Shown piece after piece: positions 8,478-17,863 of a DNA stretch of 49,666 nucleotides. How positions within the stretch are numbered: the stretch's first letter is position 1; each line of letters begins with the position of its first letter. The stretch comes from Methanobrevibacter sp. (lineage in GTDB: Archaea; Methanobacteriota; Methanobacteria; Methanobacteriales; Methanobacteriaceae). The notes below the pieces were generated by a model that saw nothing but the letters and a program-made list of their open reading frames with translations, did no database searches and was not told the DNA's origin. The translations under genes were made by a program, and so were the position numbers. The stretch covers positions 1 through 49,666 of the forward strand of contig NZ_JAUNXX010000008.1 of the NCBI RefSeq assembly GCF_030539555.1. Reading direction: 5' to 3'.

Positions 8478-10013
8478 TTAAATTTCTGAAGAGCAATCTG
8501 CAGAATATCTGTTAATTAAAACAGCACATTTGTCAATTGTTTCAGAATCTAATTTTATGGTGCTAGTTTCGATTTTATGCAATAATTCCTCAATAAACAA
8601 ATCTTCATCAGTTAAAGGCATATTTATTACAACAACTTCATTGTTTATAAATCCAACTAATGGTTCAACAAAACAATTTCTGATGTTGTTATCATTAAGG
8701 AAGTTAATTAAATCTTCACCTAAACTTAATGCTTTTTGTTTGATTTTGTTGTCTTGAGAGAATTTTGCCTGTTTGGTTGTGTATCTGAATTTTCTGGTAT
8801 TGTCTGAAGTGGTGACTTCTTCAATTTTATCTTCATCCAGTTCACTGGATCCAATCATATTCAGATTTTCATTTTCAGATTCTAATCTAAGTTTTGGATT
8901 GTATTTCTGTGAGAGAAGTGCATAAATTCCAGTCGGACCAACTACTAAATGGTTAATGCTTGATGAAGATGTTGGAGTTTTAACATTGTAGAAGACATAA
9001 TATTCATCAGAGAGAGTTAATAAGTGTTCCCTAATAATTCTTGTTCTTTCTTCATGTTCTTGCACATCACGAGTTTTGTAAAATCCGTAACATAAGATAA
9101 TCACACCGATAAATAATGCTAGAATACCAATACCGCTATTGATTGTTAATATTTCAACAATGCTTAAAATGAAAATGACCGCACCTATGGCGAGAATTGT
9201 TGAATTTGAGTTCAAATCTCCTAAGTTAAAATTAAAATCCTCATTTTCAATAAAAGAAGTATTTGATTCTTCAAGCCCATTATTTGGTTCCTTTATACTT
9301 ATCTTGTCAATTAAACTTTCGAACGAATTATTGGATTTCACCGGGTCGGTATTTGGATAGTATTCTTTCATTCCTTTGAGAAATTCATCTTTAAGGAAAT
9401 TCTTCATGATATTGTAATCGTTGGTTTTTGGTATTGCGAATTCTTTTCCAAATTTGGACATGACCGATTGAGGTATTGTAGTTCTGGCGGTTTTAGGAGT
9501 AAGTTCCTCTTCTAATTCTGCTTGTTTTCTCTCATCATCAGCTATTTCTAGCATATGCTCTTCTGAGAAAAAATTTTCAAGTTTATTGGTAATTGACTTA
9601 AAGGATATATTATCTTCTGTTCCCGGTTCTTCAGGGGTTGGTTCTTTAGGCTTATTCTGTGCTCTGATTTTTTCCACTTCTATTTTCCTTTCTTTGAGAT
9701 AATTGTCGAGTTCTTTGTTCATATCCTCATCCAAATATCTTAAAGAGCCGCCACAACTGTCACATTCATAGTCAAGTATGCTATCACTGCTTTTGATTTT
9801 ATATTTTAGTCCGCAGTCTTCGCATTGGACTATATAAGAGTTATCATACTTGAATGAATCGATAAAAGAAGAGTGAGATTTTTTGTCGTCATCAGAATAT
9901 TCTTCCAGATATTCTAATTCTCCAGCACAAGAAGAACACTCGAATGTAGCTATATCATCATTATCATCGAGTTGGTATTTTGCACCACAGTTCTTACAGC
10001 ATACAACTTTCAT
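8478..10013 (-). CDS. Membrane protein with two zinc ribbons and a NERD-like domain
   Basis: A 511-residue protein of unknown role. Two zinc ribbons open it (C6/C9...C26/C29 and C64/C67...C84/C87), then a charged linker (about 95-270), two transmembrane helices (about 272-290 and 292-311), and a C-terminal domain from about 330 resembling NERD (nuclease-related domain): YYVFYNVKTP then INHLVVGPTGIYALLSQK. In NERD proteins the position before HLVVGP is usually Asp, a metal ligand; here it is Asn354, and the later Glu-x-Lys is not obvious, so nuclease activity is doubtful. AGAGGAT precedes the ATG. It appears monocistronic. Confidence 0.7.
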   Translation of the reverse strand: MKVVCCKNCGAKYQLDDNDDIATFECSSCAGELEYLEEYSDDDKKSHSSFIDSFKYDNSYIVQCEDCGLKYKIKSSDSILDYECDSCGGSLRYLDEDMNKELDNYLKERKIEVEKIRAQNKPKEPTPEEPGTEDNISFKSITNKLENFFSEEHMLEIADDERKQAELEEELTPKTARTTIPQSVMSKFGKEFAIPKTNDYNIMKNFLKDEFLKGMKEYYPNTDPVKSNNSFESLIDKISIKEPNNGLEESNTSFIENEDFNFNLGDLNSNSTILAIGAVIFILSIVEILTINSGIGILALFIGVIILCYGFYKTRDVQEHEERTRIIREHLLTLSDEYYVFYNVKTPTSSSSINHLVVGPTGIYALLSQKYNPKLRLESENENLNMIGSSELDEDKIEEVTTSDNTRKFRYTTKQAKFSQDNKIKQKALSLGEDLINFLNDNNIRNCFVEPLVGFINNEVVVINMPLTDEDLFIEELLHKIETSTIKLDSETIDKCAVLINRYSADCSSEI

Positions 10014-10145
10014 ATTATCCTCTTTAATTACTTGTTATGATATTATTTTTTTATTTTTTTTATTATATATGTTTCTAAAGTAATGTGATTTTTAATGTAT
10101 TGTTGATATTTCGTTATCTTGTTATTTTGGTCAAATAATTGATTA

Positions 10146-11861
10146 TCATTCTCCATTTTCATAATAATATAAGTAAACTTCTCCATTTTGGTATAACTTG
10201 GTATAAGGTTGTCCAATGGTCTTATTGTCTTTTGCAATGAAGTAACTAACTTTGTTCTTAACCATTTCGGATGTGAAATTAGTTTCATTGGATGTCTTTT
10301 CACACGATGGAATCTCTTTTTTCAATAAAAATGACATGTCTCCACCCCTGTCGGCCCAGATAGTTTTGTTCATGTATTGGGGGTCATGTTTGATTAGCCA
10401 TTCCCCAACAGCCTTTTCCTCTGATGCAGCAGTGGCAAAATTCGGATGCATCTGATTGTCAAATGTATGAGGGGAATTTCCCAGTGCAAAAACTCCTGAA
10501 CACAATAGTATTAAACATATCAATCCGATTGGGGCTATTACCCTGATTTTTTCCATGTATCTGTGGGATTTTAATTTATTGAAGATCAGATACATTGATA
10601 GGATTATATAATACACCACAACCGGCAGCATTGGTATGAAATACCTGTCTACTTTAATGTGGTGATATGTAAAGAATGAGAAATTAACTACAAACCAGAA
10701 TATCATTATAAAGTCAAATGAGAAATAATCCACGTCTGTTTTATATAATATCCTATAAAGCGCTAAAAGGGATATTGAGATTATTATCAATGATAAAAGT
10801 ATGGATATTTTAATAAAAGTGAATAAAAATACTGCCAATCCGATTACGAAAATTGCCAGTTTTAATTTGTTGTTTTTATTTTTCAATATTTCCTTATTTT
10901 CGTTACTAAATAACTTTTTAAGATATAATACTAATCCAAATAATAGGATAATCAGTAATATATAGGATATTATTGACGGATATCCTCCATGCCATTTCAT
11001 ATCAGCTATATGGAATGACCCAGGTTTTAATGAGTATGGGATGAACTTTTGAGTTCCCAAGTATATTAGGAAGTTATTGATGTAATAGAATATGTTGTTG
11101 TAGCTTGTATCAATGACGGTTTGGGTTGAGCCTGAAATGTCTTGTCCCTGTGATAGGAAAAACATGCCAATATCTAAAAAATAATAAATTCCAATAAATA
11201 TTGCAAAAACCAGGGCTCCAATGCTTATTCCACAAATTATATCTTTTATATTATCTTTAATATACTGAACCGGTTCATCTTCCAGGAAAAATTGAATCAA
11301 AAGAACAGGCACCATTAAAAACACTGTAAATCTTGTGAAAAACCCTAAGATTATTAATGGAAATGCAATATAGAAAAACTTGGTATTTTTTCTAAATGCC
11401 AACATCATGAAATAAACAGACCAGATTGAAAAGCACAGTCCCGGAATGTCCAGCATCCCTTTAGTAATCCATACAATTATCAAGGGGAATGTTGATAAAA
11501 TCATTGAACCTGTAAAGCTTAAAATTTCATCAAATCTTAATCTTAATAAAAAATACATTCCAAGGGCTGAAAATATATAAAAAACGCTGCTTACAATTAT
11601 TATTGTTGAGTCGGATATGAATCCCATTCTGAAAAATACCGATGTTATCATTGGAATCAAAGGGGATAGTCCGCGTGTATCAGCCAATCCTGTGTCATAG
11701 CCTGCATAAAATAGGGCATTGTTTAGATAAAAGAAAACATCCCGGACATAATAAACTCCGACTTTCAAATCAATATTGAGCAGCAATAAGGTAATCGCTG
11801 TTACAATAATTAATAGTGAAGATATTGCAATAATATCTCTTTTGTGTTCTTTGAAATTCAT
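10146..11861 (-). CDS. GT39/ArnT-like integral membrane glycosyltransferase
   Basis: A polytopic membrane protein of about 571 residues with roughly 12 hydrophobic segments and a soluble C-terminal domain (from about 480: HPNFATAASEEKAVGEWL, then IWADRGGDMSFLL). The first extracellular loop has the acidic GT-C signature (YVRDVFFYLNNALFYAGYD), typical of enzymes that use polyprenyl-phosphate sugars. The tail resembles the domain of dolichyl-phosphate-mannose type transferases. The acceptor is unknown. It overlaps the ubiA stop; the TTG/ATG at 11876/11873 precede a GAGGA site, so the ATG at 11861 is preferred. Linkage to a lipid prenyltransferase suggests envelope or lipid glycosylation. Confidence 0.78.
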   Translation of the reverse strand: MNFKEHKRDIIAISSLLIIVTAITLLLLNIDLKVGVYYVRDVFFYLNNALFYAGYDTGLADTRGLSPLIPMITSVFFRMGFISDSTIIIVSSVFYIFSALGMYFLLRLRFDEILSFTGSMILSTFPLIIVWITKGMLDIPGLCFSIWSVYFMMLAFRKNTKFFYIAFPLIILGFFTRFTVFLMVPVLLIQFFLEDEPVQYIKDNIKDIICGISIGALVFAIFIGIYYFLDIGMFFLSQGQDISGSTQTVIDTSYNNIFYYINNFLIYLGTQKFIPYSLKPGSFHIADMKWHGGYPSIISYILLIILLFGLVLYLKKLFSNENKEILKNKNNKLKLAIFVIGLAVFLFTFIKISILLSLIIISISLLALYRILYKTDVDYFSFDFIMIFWFVVNFSFFTYHHIKVDRYFIPMLPVVVYYIILSMYLIFNKLKSHRYMEKIRVIAPIGLICLILLCSGVFALGNSPHTFDNQMHPNFATAASEEKAVGEWLIKHDPQYMNKTIWADRGGDMSFLLKKEIPSCEKTSNETNFTSEMVKNKVSYFIAKDNKTIGQPYTKLYQNGEVYLYYYENGE

Positions 11862-11872
11862 AATATTCCTCA

Positions 11873-12751
11873 TCAAAATGATCCAAAAATAAATGCAACA
11901 AATGCAATCAGCATTCCAATCTTCAAGTATTTTGATACTTTGCTTGCAGTTAACCTATTCTGATTTCTGATAATTAAAAGTGCTGAGTAGATAAATAATA
12001 AAACCGCAATTGCTATTACAATTAAATAATAGAATCCGAATATATTGTTGTAATATAATAATGGGCATAATGCACAGTCTATTATTATTAAAATGAAAGC
12101 TAATGTGGCTGTTATCTTTTCACCATATAGGATAGGCAATGTTTTGGCACCTTCGGATTTATCTCCTTCAATATCTTCAATGTCTTTTACAAGTTCACGG
12201 GCAGTTGTCATGACCCATGCAAAGAACCCAAGATACATTGATATGAGGATAATGTTTGGGTTGTTGAGAGTAAATCCTCCAAAAACAAATCCAAATCCGG
12301 TCATGAATCCTACGGTAATGTTTCCGATAAGGGGTGTTGATTTCAGTTTATATGCATATAAGTATAAAACAACATCTGCAAACAAAACGATAACAAATGG
12401 AATCCAGTTATTGGTCATGTAACTTATTAAGAATCCGCAAATTGTTCCAAGGCCAAATTGCAGATAACCGTAATTTCTCCCGGATTTAGGTGAAATTCTT
12501 CCTGATGGAATGGGTCTTTCAGGTTTATTGATTAAATCAATTTTATAGTCAAAATAATCATTAATCACATTTCCTGCAGCAGTTTCAAAAAATACAGCAA
12601 GCATTGCTAGAATTACTGGTATTGTAAAACTTCTGTCTATTATGGCCACTAAAATTATCGTTATGGCACCCATTAATGCATTTCCTGGTCTTAAAATTTC
12701 AATATAGGGATTCATTTTATCTCTCAAACATTTCAATATTTTATCATTCAT
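11873..12751 (-). CDS. UbiA-family digeranylgeranylglyceryl phosphate synthase
   Basis: A UbiA prenyltransferase of 292 residues with 8-9 transmembrane helices. The two Asp-rich motifs are visible: NVINDYFDYKID (about 62-73) and DIEDIEGDKSEGAKTLP (about 190-206), with the substrate segment NKPERPIPSGRIS between. This matches archaeal DGGGP synthase, which adds the second geranylgeranyl chain to make the diether lipid core. ATG start near the ino1 divergent promoter region. It is followed without gap by the membrane glycosyltransferase gene. A different aromatic acceptor is possible but less likely. Confidence 0.88.
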   Translation of the reverse strand: MNDKILKCLRDKMNPYIEILRPGNALMGAITIILVAIIDRSFTIPVILAMLAVFFETAAGNVINDYFDYKIDLINKPERPIPSGRISPKSGRNYGYLQFGLGTICGFLISYMTNNWIPFVIVLFADVVLYLYAYKLKSTPLIGNITVGFMTGFGFVFGGFTLNNPNIILISMYLGFFAWVMTTARELVKDIEDIEGDKSEGAKTLPILYGEKITATLAFILIIIDCALCPLLYYNNIFGFYYLIVIAIAVLLFIYSALLIIRNQNRLTASKVSKYLKIGMLIAFVAFIFGSF

Positions 12752-12876
12752 TGTTTATTCTAATATAGGATATATTATAATAAAGCATACTTTTATATAA
12801 TTTTACTATATACATAATATTAGTATTTTATTTAATAAAATTATTACTTAAATTAATTTATTAGCTGGTGTTATAT

Positions 12877-13971
12877 TTGAACAAAATAAAAATCGCTATT
12901 GTTGGAATAGGTAACTGTGCAAGTTCCCTTATCCAAGGAATTCATTATTATGACGGTAAAAAACCAGAAGATGCAATAGGACTTATGCATTGGGATATTG
13001 GAGGATATGAACCAAGTGACATTGAAGTCGTTGCAGCTTTTGATGTGGATGCAAGGAAAGTGGGAAAAACAATCGATGAAGCAATTTTTGCAAAACCTAA
13101 TTGTACAACCGTTTTCCAAAAGGATATTCCAAAATATGATGTTGAAGTAAGCATGGGTCACGTGTTGGATGGTGTTGCAGAGCACATGTCCAATTATGAT
13201 GATGAGTACACTTTTGTTGTAAGTGATGCAGAACCTGTTGATGTTGTTGATGTGCTAAAGAAAAGCGGTGCTGAAATTTTAGTCAACTATCTGCCTGTGG
13301 GTTCAGAAAAAGCGGCAAGATACTATGCTCAATGTGCACTTGATGCTGGAATAGCTTATGTTAACTGCATGCCTGTTTTCATTGTTAGTGATGATGAATG
13401 GGATGCTAAATTTAGAGAAAAAGGAATTCCTATAGTTGGTGATGATATTAAAGCTCAAATTGGTGCTACTATCACTCACAGAACACTGGCTAGTTTATTC
13501 ATGGATAGGGGTGTAAAGTTAGACAGAACCTATCAGATTAATACTGGTGGTAACACTGATTTTTTAAATATGCTCAATCGTGAAAGATTGGATTCTAAAA
13601 AGGAATCCAAAACTGAAGCTGTTCAGTCTGTTTTAACAGAAAGAATGGATGACCGTGACATTCACATTGGACCTAGTGATTATGTCCCATGGCAAAACGA
13701 TAATAAGTTATGTTTCCTCAGGATGGAAGGCCGTACATTCGGTGATGTTCCGATGAACATTGAACTCAGATTGAGTGTAGAAGACTCTCCAAACTCTGCG
13801 GGATGTGTAATTGATGCAGTAAGATGCTGTAAACTAGGTTTGGAAAGGGGTATTGGAGGACAATTGACTTCCATATCATCCTATACCATGAAGCATCCTC
13901 CGATTCAATACACTGATGATGAAGCATATGAAAATGTTGAAAAATTCATTTCCGGCGAAGTGGAAAGATAA
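12877..13971 (+). CDS. ino1: Inositol-1-phosphate (myo-inositol-3-phosphate) synthase
   Basis: Converts glucose-6-phosphate to inositol phosphate, the head group of archaetidylinositol. About 364 residues. The N-terminal Rossmann motif is KIAIVGIGNCASSLIQGI; other landmarks are VSDAEPVDVVDVL, LVNYLPVGSEKAARYYAQ, FIVSDDEWDAKFREKGIPIVGDDIKAQIGATITHR and the catalytic-domain segment SDYVPWQNDNKLCFLRMEG. TTG start 6 bases after GGTG; the in-frame GTG at 12868 is part of that site. Divergent from ubiA, with TATA-like TTTTATATAA upstream near 12790. A perfect hairpin follows the gene. Confidence 0.95.
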   Translation: MNKIKIAIVGIGNCASSLIQGIHYYDGKKPEDAIGLMHWDIGGYEPSDIEVVAAFDVDARKVGKTIDEAIFAKPNCTTVFQKDIPKYDVEVSMGHVLDGVAEHMSNYDDEYTFVVSDAEPVDVVDVLKKSGAEILVNYLPVGSEKAARYYAQCALDAGIAYVNCMPVFIVSDDEWDAKFREKGIPIVGDDIKAQIGATITHRTLASLFMDRGVKLDRTYQINTGGNTDFLNMLNRERLDSKKESKTEAVQSVLTERMDDRDIHIGPSDYVPWQNDNKLCFLRMEGRTFGDVPMNIELRLSVEDSPNSAGCVIDAVRCCKLGLERGIGGQLTSISSYTMKHPPIQYTDDEAYENVEKFISGEVER

Positions 13972-14011
13972 TTTTTTCAATTTTCAAATTTCTTTTAATT
14001 ATTTTTTAATC

Positions 14012-14044
14012 AATTGAATAGATATGCAACATATCTATTCGATT
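14012..14044. terminator. Perfect 3-base-loop hairpin downstream of ino1
   Basis: Arms GAATAGATATG and CATATCTATTC pair perfectly around CAA, and flanking bases extend the stem to about 15 bp with one G-T pair. It lies about 40 bases after the ino1 stop and is followed within 30 bases by TTTACTTTTTTTC. It could serve as a terminator, an mRNA 3'-stabilising hairpin, or a palindromic protein site in front of pycB. Hairpin terminators are not the usual archaeal mechanism, which relies on T-runs. Confidence 0.55.
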
Positions 14045-14103
14045 TTATTTATTCATTTACTTTTTTTCAAGTGACTTTTATGAGCTATTTACTTTTAGTA
14101 TAA

Positions 14104-14113
14104 TTTATATAAT
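14104..14113 (+). promoter_or_regulatory. Probable pycB TATA box
   Basis: TTTATATAAT, preceded by the purine-poor stretch CTTTTAGTATAA, about 80 bases before the pycB ATG. Transcription would start around 14135-14140. Position and sequence only; AT-rich spacers give chance matches. Confidence 0.4.
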
Positions 14114-14183
14114 ACAAAAAACATATATTATAGTTGGATATTTTACGATTATATATTAAAAATTATGAAAGAGGTGCAAAATA

Positions 14184-15896
14184 ATGGCTAAAGTAAGATT
14201 TACTGAAACAGCACTTAGGGATGCTCACCAATCTTTACTTGCAACTAGGATGAGAACCCGGGACATGATTCCTATTGCAGAGGAAATGGATAAAGTAGGT
14301 TATTTTTCAGTTGAAGCTTGGGGTGGAGCTACTTTTGATACTTGTATCAGATATTTGAATGAAGACCCATGGGAAAGATTAAGACAATTAAAATCTGAAT
14401 TTAATAAAACACCAATCCAAATGCTTTTAAGAGGACAGAACTTGGTTGGTTACAAACACTATCCTGATGATATAGTTACAAAATTCGTTGAAAAATCATA
14501 TGAAAATGGTGTGGATATTTTCAGGGTTTTCGATGCATTGAACGATATTAGAAACATGGAAAAAGCAATCAAAGTCGCTAAAGACCAAGGAGCCCATGTT
14601 CAAGGAACTATTAGTTATACTATAAGTCCAGTCCATACTTTAGATGATTTTGTCGACTTAGCTAAAAATCTTGAAGCTCTTGATTGTGATTCTGTTGCCA
14701 TTAAAGATATGGCGGGATTAATTACTCCTACTGCAGCTTATGATTTAGTTTCTGCCCTAAAAGAAGAAACTGATTTGCTTGTGGATTTACATTGTCATTG
14801 TACCAGTGGTATGACTCCAATAAGTTATTATGCAGCATGTCAAGCGGGTGTTGACATTTTAGATACGGCTATTTCACCTCTTGCTTGGGGAACAAGTCAA
14901 CCACCTACAGAAAGTATGGTTGCTGCCCTTCAGGGCACAGAATTCGATACAGGTCTTGACTTAAAATTACTGGCCCATATTAAAAAATACTTCGATGACA
15001 TTAAGGAAAAATACTTAGGTATTCTTGATCCTATCTCTGAAAGTATTGATGCGGACGTTCTATTATATCAAATTCCTGGCGGAATGCTTTCAAACCTCAT
15101 TTCTCAGCTTAAAGAACAAAATGCATTGGACAGATACAATGATGTACTTGAAGAAATGCCTCGTGTCAGAAAGGATATGGGATATCCTCCTCTCGTAACT
15201 CCAACCAGTCAAATTGTTGGTATACAATCAGTAATGAACGTATTGGGTGGAGAAAGATACAAAACAGTATCCAACGAGGTTAAAGAATACATGAAAGGAA
15301 TGTATGGTAAACCTCCAGCACCGGTTAATGCAGAAATTGCAAGTAAGATAATTGGTGATGATGAAGTGATTACCTGTAGGCCGGCTGATTTGTTGGAACC
15401 TGAATTTGATAAATTCAAATCTGAGGGTGAAGAAAAAGGATTTGTCAAATCCGATGAAGATGCTTTAACCTATGCATTATACCCACCAATTGCACCTAAA
15501 TTCCTCAAAGGGGAAGCTGAAGAGGAAGAACTCAAACCGGCACGCATATTCGATGAGGATGATGCAATCGGAATTCCAACACAATATAATGTTGAAGTTG
15601 ATGGGGATGTGTATGAAGTTAAAATCATGCCTACTGGTTTTATGGAAATCGAAGAAACTCAAGGCGGTGCTTTCAAACCAGTCGAAGGAGGCATAACCTC
15701 TTCTATGCAGGGTATGGTAATCAAACTCAATGTCAATGTTGGAGATAAGGTCACTGCAGGATCCACTATCTGTGTCATTGAAGCTATGAAGATGGAAAAC
15801 GACATTCAATCCGAAGTTGATGGTGTTGTGGAAGAAATCTTTGTAGAGCCTGGTGATGCGGTTAGCGCAGGAGACACTTTAATGGTAATCAAATAG
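14184..15896 (+). CDS. pycB: Pyruvate carboxylase subunit B (carboxyltransferase + biotin carrier)
   Basis: The transferase half of the two-subunit archaeal pyruvate carboxylase that makes oxaloacetate, the entry to the reductive TCA branch and to aspartate. The HMGL-like carboxyltransferase barrel runs from ETALRDAHQSLLATRMRTRDM (about 7-27) through MLLRGQNLVGYKHYPDD, AIKDMAGLITP (the Lys that is carbamylated in the family) and LHCHCTSG. A PYC-OADA middle domain follows, then a C-terminal biotinyl domain with AMKMEND (Lys is biotinylated) near residue 535. 570 residues is the usual length. SD GAGGTG precedes the ATG. Subunit A (biotin carboxylase) is not in the window. Oxaloacetate decarboxylase alpha is similar, but no membrane partner is nearby. 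Confidence 0.93.
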   Translation: MAKVRFTETALRDAHQSLLATRMRTRDMIPIAEEMDKVGYFSVEAWGGATFDTCIRYLNEDPWERLRQLKSEFNKTPIQMLLRGQNLVGYKHYPDDIVTKFVEKSYENGVDIFRVFDALNDIRNMEKAIKVAKDQGAHVQGTISYTISPVHTLDDFVDLAKNLEALDCDSVAIKDMAGLITPTAAYDLVSALKEETDLLVDLHCHCTSGMTPISYYAACQAGVDILDTAISPLAWGTSQPPTESMVAALQGTEFDTGLDLKLLAHIKKYFDDIKEKYLGILDPISESIDADVLLYQIPGGMLSNLISQLKEQNALDRYNDVLEEMPRVRKDMGYPPLVTPTSQIVGIQSVMNVLGGERYKTVSNEVKEYMKGMYGKPPAPVNAEIASKIIGDDEVITCRPADLLEPEFDKFKSEGEEKGFVKSDEDALTYALYPPIAPKFLKGEAEEEELKPARIFDEDDAIGIPTQYNVEVDGDVYEVKIMPTGFMEIEETQGGAFKPVEGGITSSMQGMVIKLNVNVGDKVTAGSTICVIEAMKMENDIQSEVDGVVEEIFVEPGDAVSAGDTLMVIK

Positions 15897-15948
15897 ATTA
15901 CCTTTTATTTTTTACTTTTTTCTATCTTTATTTTTGGAGTTGCTTTTC

Positions 15949-16947
15949 ATGAAGGATATTTTTGATGAATGCCAACTAGGTGATTTGAAACTTAAAAGCA
16001 GAATAGTCAGAACAGGCACATGGGAAACTGAAACAGAAGAAGGTGGATTTTTAACACCTGCCATTTTTGAGAGATATGAAAAGATGGCATCAAGTGGTGT
16101 TGGAGCGATAATTTCTGAAATATTCGCACTTGACCATAAAGATAGATTTTTTCCTTATTCCACCAGTCTAAACTATAAGGGGTTCATTAAAGATTATAAG
16201 ATGGTTACAGATATTGCACATGAATTTGAGGTTCCAATTTTGGGACAATTGGCATTTTTCTATTATGATGACGGAGAAAACCAGAAAGTTGAGGCTAATG
16301 ACATTTCTCAGGAAGGCATAAGAAAGCTTCAGGCTGAAGTCATAATGGCTGCTAAAAAATTCTCATTTGCAGGTTTTGATGGAATTCAAATCAATATGGG
16401 GAATAATTTTTACCTAGCCCGTTTCATGAATCCATATTTTAATCAAAGAGAGGATAATTATGGTGGAAATACTGAAAATAGGGTAAGAATTTCATCAGAG
16501 ATTATAAAAGTTATCAAAAGCACTATGGATATGCACGTTAGCTGCAGAATCAATCCTTGGGATGTCAGAAAAGGTGGAATCACTGCCGATGAAAGCATAG
16601 CCATAGCATGCGAACTTGAAAAGGCCGGTGCAGACAGCATTCAATTGACTGCCCGTACAATTTCACAGATTTATGATAAGGGTGAAAAACATCCGTTTTT
16701 AGTCTATGTCGATGATTTGGTTGATGCAGTAGAAATTCCAGTCATTTTGGGTGGATCTTTAAGGGAAATGGCAAAAATCAATGAAGTGTTGATCAATTCA
16801 AAAGTTGAACTTGTTTCAATGTCCAAGCCGTTCGTAGCGCAGGCCGACTTTCTGGCGGACTGGAAACGTGATGGTGAAGGTGTGGCGATTTGTCAAAGCT
16901 GCAATAATTGCTATTCCAAAAAGACCAGTACTTGTTTTAAATATTAA
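15949..16947 (+). CDS. Old Yellow Enzyme-family FMN oxidoreductase
   Basis: A 332-residue single-domain OYE-type flavoprotein. Landmarks are FDECQLGDLKLKSRIVRTGT at the N-terminus, ILGQLAFF, FDGIQINMGNNFYLARFMNP (active-site region), NQREDNYGGNTENRVR and VILGGSLREM. Near the C-terminus a cysteine group CQSCNNCYSKKTSTC resembles, with different spacing, the Fe-S ligand motif of the 2,4-dienoyl-CoA reductase subgroup. There is no second NAD(P)/FAD domain. An SD (GGAG) at 15936 makes the ATG at 15949 the start rather than the in-frame TTG. Substrate unknown. It follows pycB by about 50 bases with T-rich sequence between. Confidence 0.85.
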   Translation: MKDIFDECQLGDLKLKSRIVRTGTWETETEEGGFLTPAIFERYEKMASSGVGAIISEIFALDHKDRFFPYSTSLNYKGFIKDYKMVTDIAHEFEVPILGQLAFFYYDDGENQKVEANDISQEGIRKLQAEVIMAAKKFSFAGFDGIQINMGNNFYLARFMNPYFNQREDNYGGNTENRVRISSEIIKVIKSTMDMHVSCRINPWDVRKGGITADESIAIACELEKAGADSIQLTARTISQIYDKGEKHPFLVYVDDLVDAVEIPVILGGSLREMAKINEVLINSKVELVSMSKPFVAQADFLADWKRDGEGVAICQSCNNCYSKKTSTCFKY

Positions 16948-16969
16948 ATTCGAAAAAATAGTTAAAAAA

Positions 16970-17014
16970 ATAAATAAAAAATTCTTTAAAGAATTTATTC
17001 AAATCCTTTAAAGA
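16970..17014 (-). terminator. Palindrome plus T-run downstream of the DUF4012-like gene
   Basis: Read on the minus strand after the stop, a 14-base perfect palindrome (ATTCTTTAAAGAAT) is followed by a run TTTTTTATTTATTTTTTT. A second partial copy of the CTTTAAAG core lies just before it. This is consistent with transcription termination for the minus-strand gene and, being symmetric, for the convergent OYE gene. Confidence 0.5.
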
Positions 17015-17734
17015 TTAACCTGCAAGACTTTCAAATCCTTTTGAAGCTAGTAATCTAGTAAATGAACCTTCCGGTTGCATTACAATATTTCCTTTGGAAT
17101 ATTCTTTTAGGGCTGTTTGTATCATGGTATTTTTCTTGTCAGGATTTTTTGCAGTAGTCGCAAGTGCTTTAACTAAAACCATAACTGCATCTCCTCTGGA
17201 CATATTTCCTTCAACATTTTCATTACCCGGATAACCTTGATATGCATCGTTTTGACGAATAATTTCGGTTGCAGTAAGATTTGATACTTCTCCGTTTATT
17301 TTAAGAGGACGTATAGAATCAATAATGCTGTCTATACCTTCATCATAAACTACAACTACAGCATCAGCTCGAACTCCCATGTTAGCTTCAACAATTTCTT
17401 TAGCATATTCCATACCCACATCTAATCCGTCCCAAAGACAGTCGTGCATATACATTTTTCCTCCAAGACCTCCAGGGGCAGCTTGTGATGGGTGTGTCAT
17501 TCCTCCAGGATATACTGGGGTGTAATTTTTTAATGACCCGTTTTCTAAACGAACTAAAAATGCCATATCGACACCACCATTGGATTGCTCATATTTATCT
17601 GAAGCTAAAACGAGAATAGTCTTATTGTCGTTTGTTAAATCGGGACCACTATATAAAGCTCCAAAAATTATGGCTATTAATCCAATAAGAACCACAATAA
17701 GAATTGCTATAATGAGTTTTTTTGTTCGATTCAT
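17015..17734 (-). CDS. Membrane-anchored DUF4012/LCP-like surface protein
   Basis: A 239-residue protein with one N-terminal membrane anchor (residues 6-28) and an extracytoplasmic domain. The domain has TILVLASDKYEQ, VDMAFLVRLENGSLKNYTPV, PGGMTH and RADAVVVVYDEGIDSIIDSI, resembling the DUF4012 group, which is distantly like LytR-CpsA-Psr phosphotransferases. LCP enzymes attach glycopolymers to walls; whether this protein does is unknown. It is followed on the same strand by another exported unknown, without a shared short spacer. ATG start at 17734. Confidence 0.6.
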   Translation of the reverse strand: MNRTKKLIIAILIVVLIGLIAIIFGALYSGPDLTNDNKTILVLASDKYEQSNGGVDMAFLVRLENGSLKNYTPVYPGGMTHPSQAAPGGLGGKMYMHDCLWDGLDVGMEYAKEIVEANMGVRADAVVVVYDEGIDSIIDSIRPLKINGEVSNLTATEIIRQNDAYQGYPGNENVEGNMSRGDAVMVLVKALATTAKNPDKKNTMIQTALKEYSKGNIVMQPEGSFTRLLASKGFESLAG

Positions 17735-17863
17735 TTAATTCACATGCCTTAATTTATAAAATTATTTTAATAAGATACAAATAAGTGTACTAATTTATAT
17801 TTTTAATTAATTTATATAAATAATTTATGTAGTATTGTTTATTTGATAGTCAATAGGGATGTA

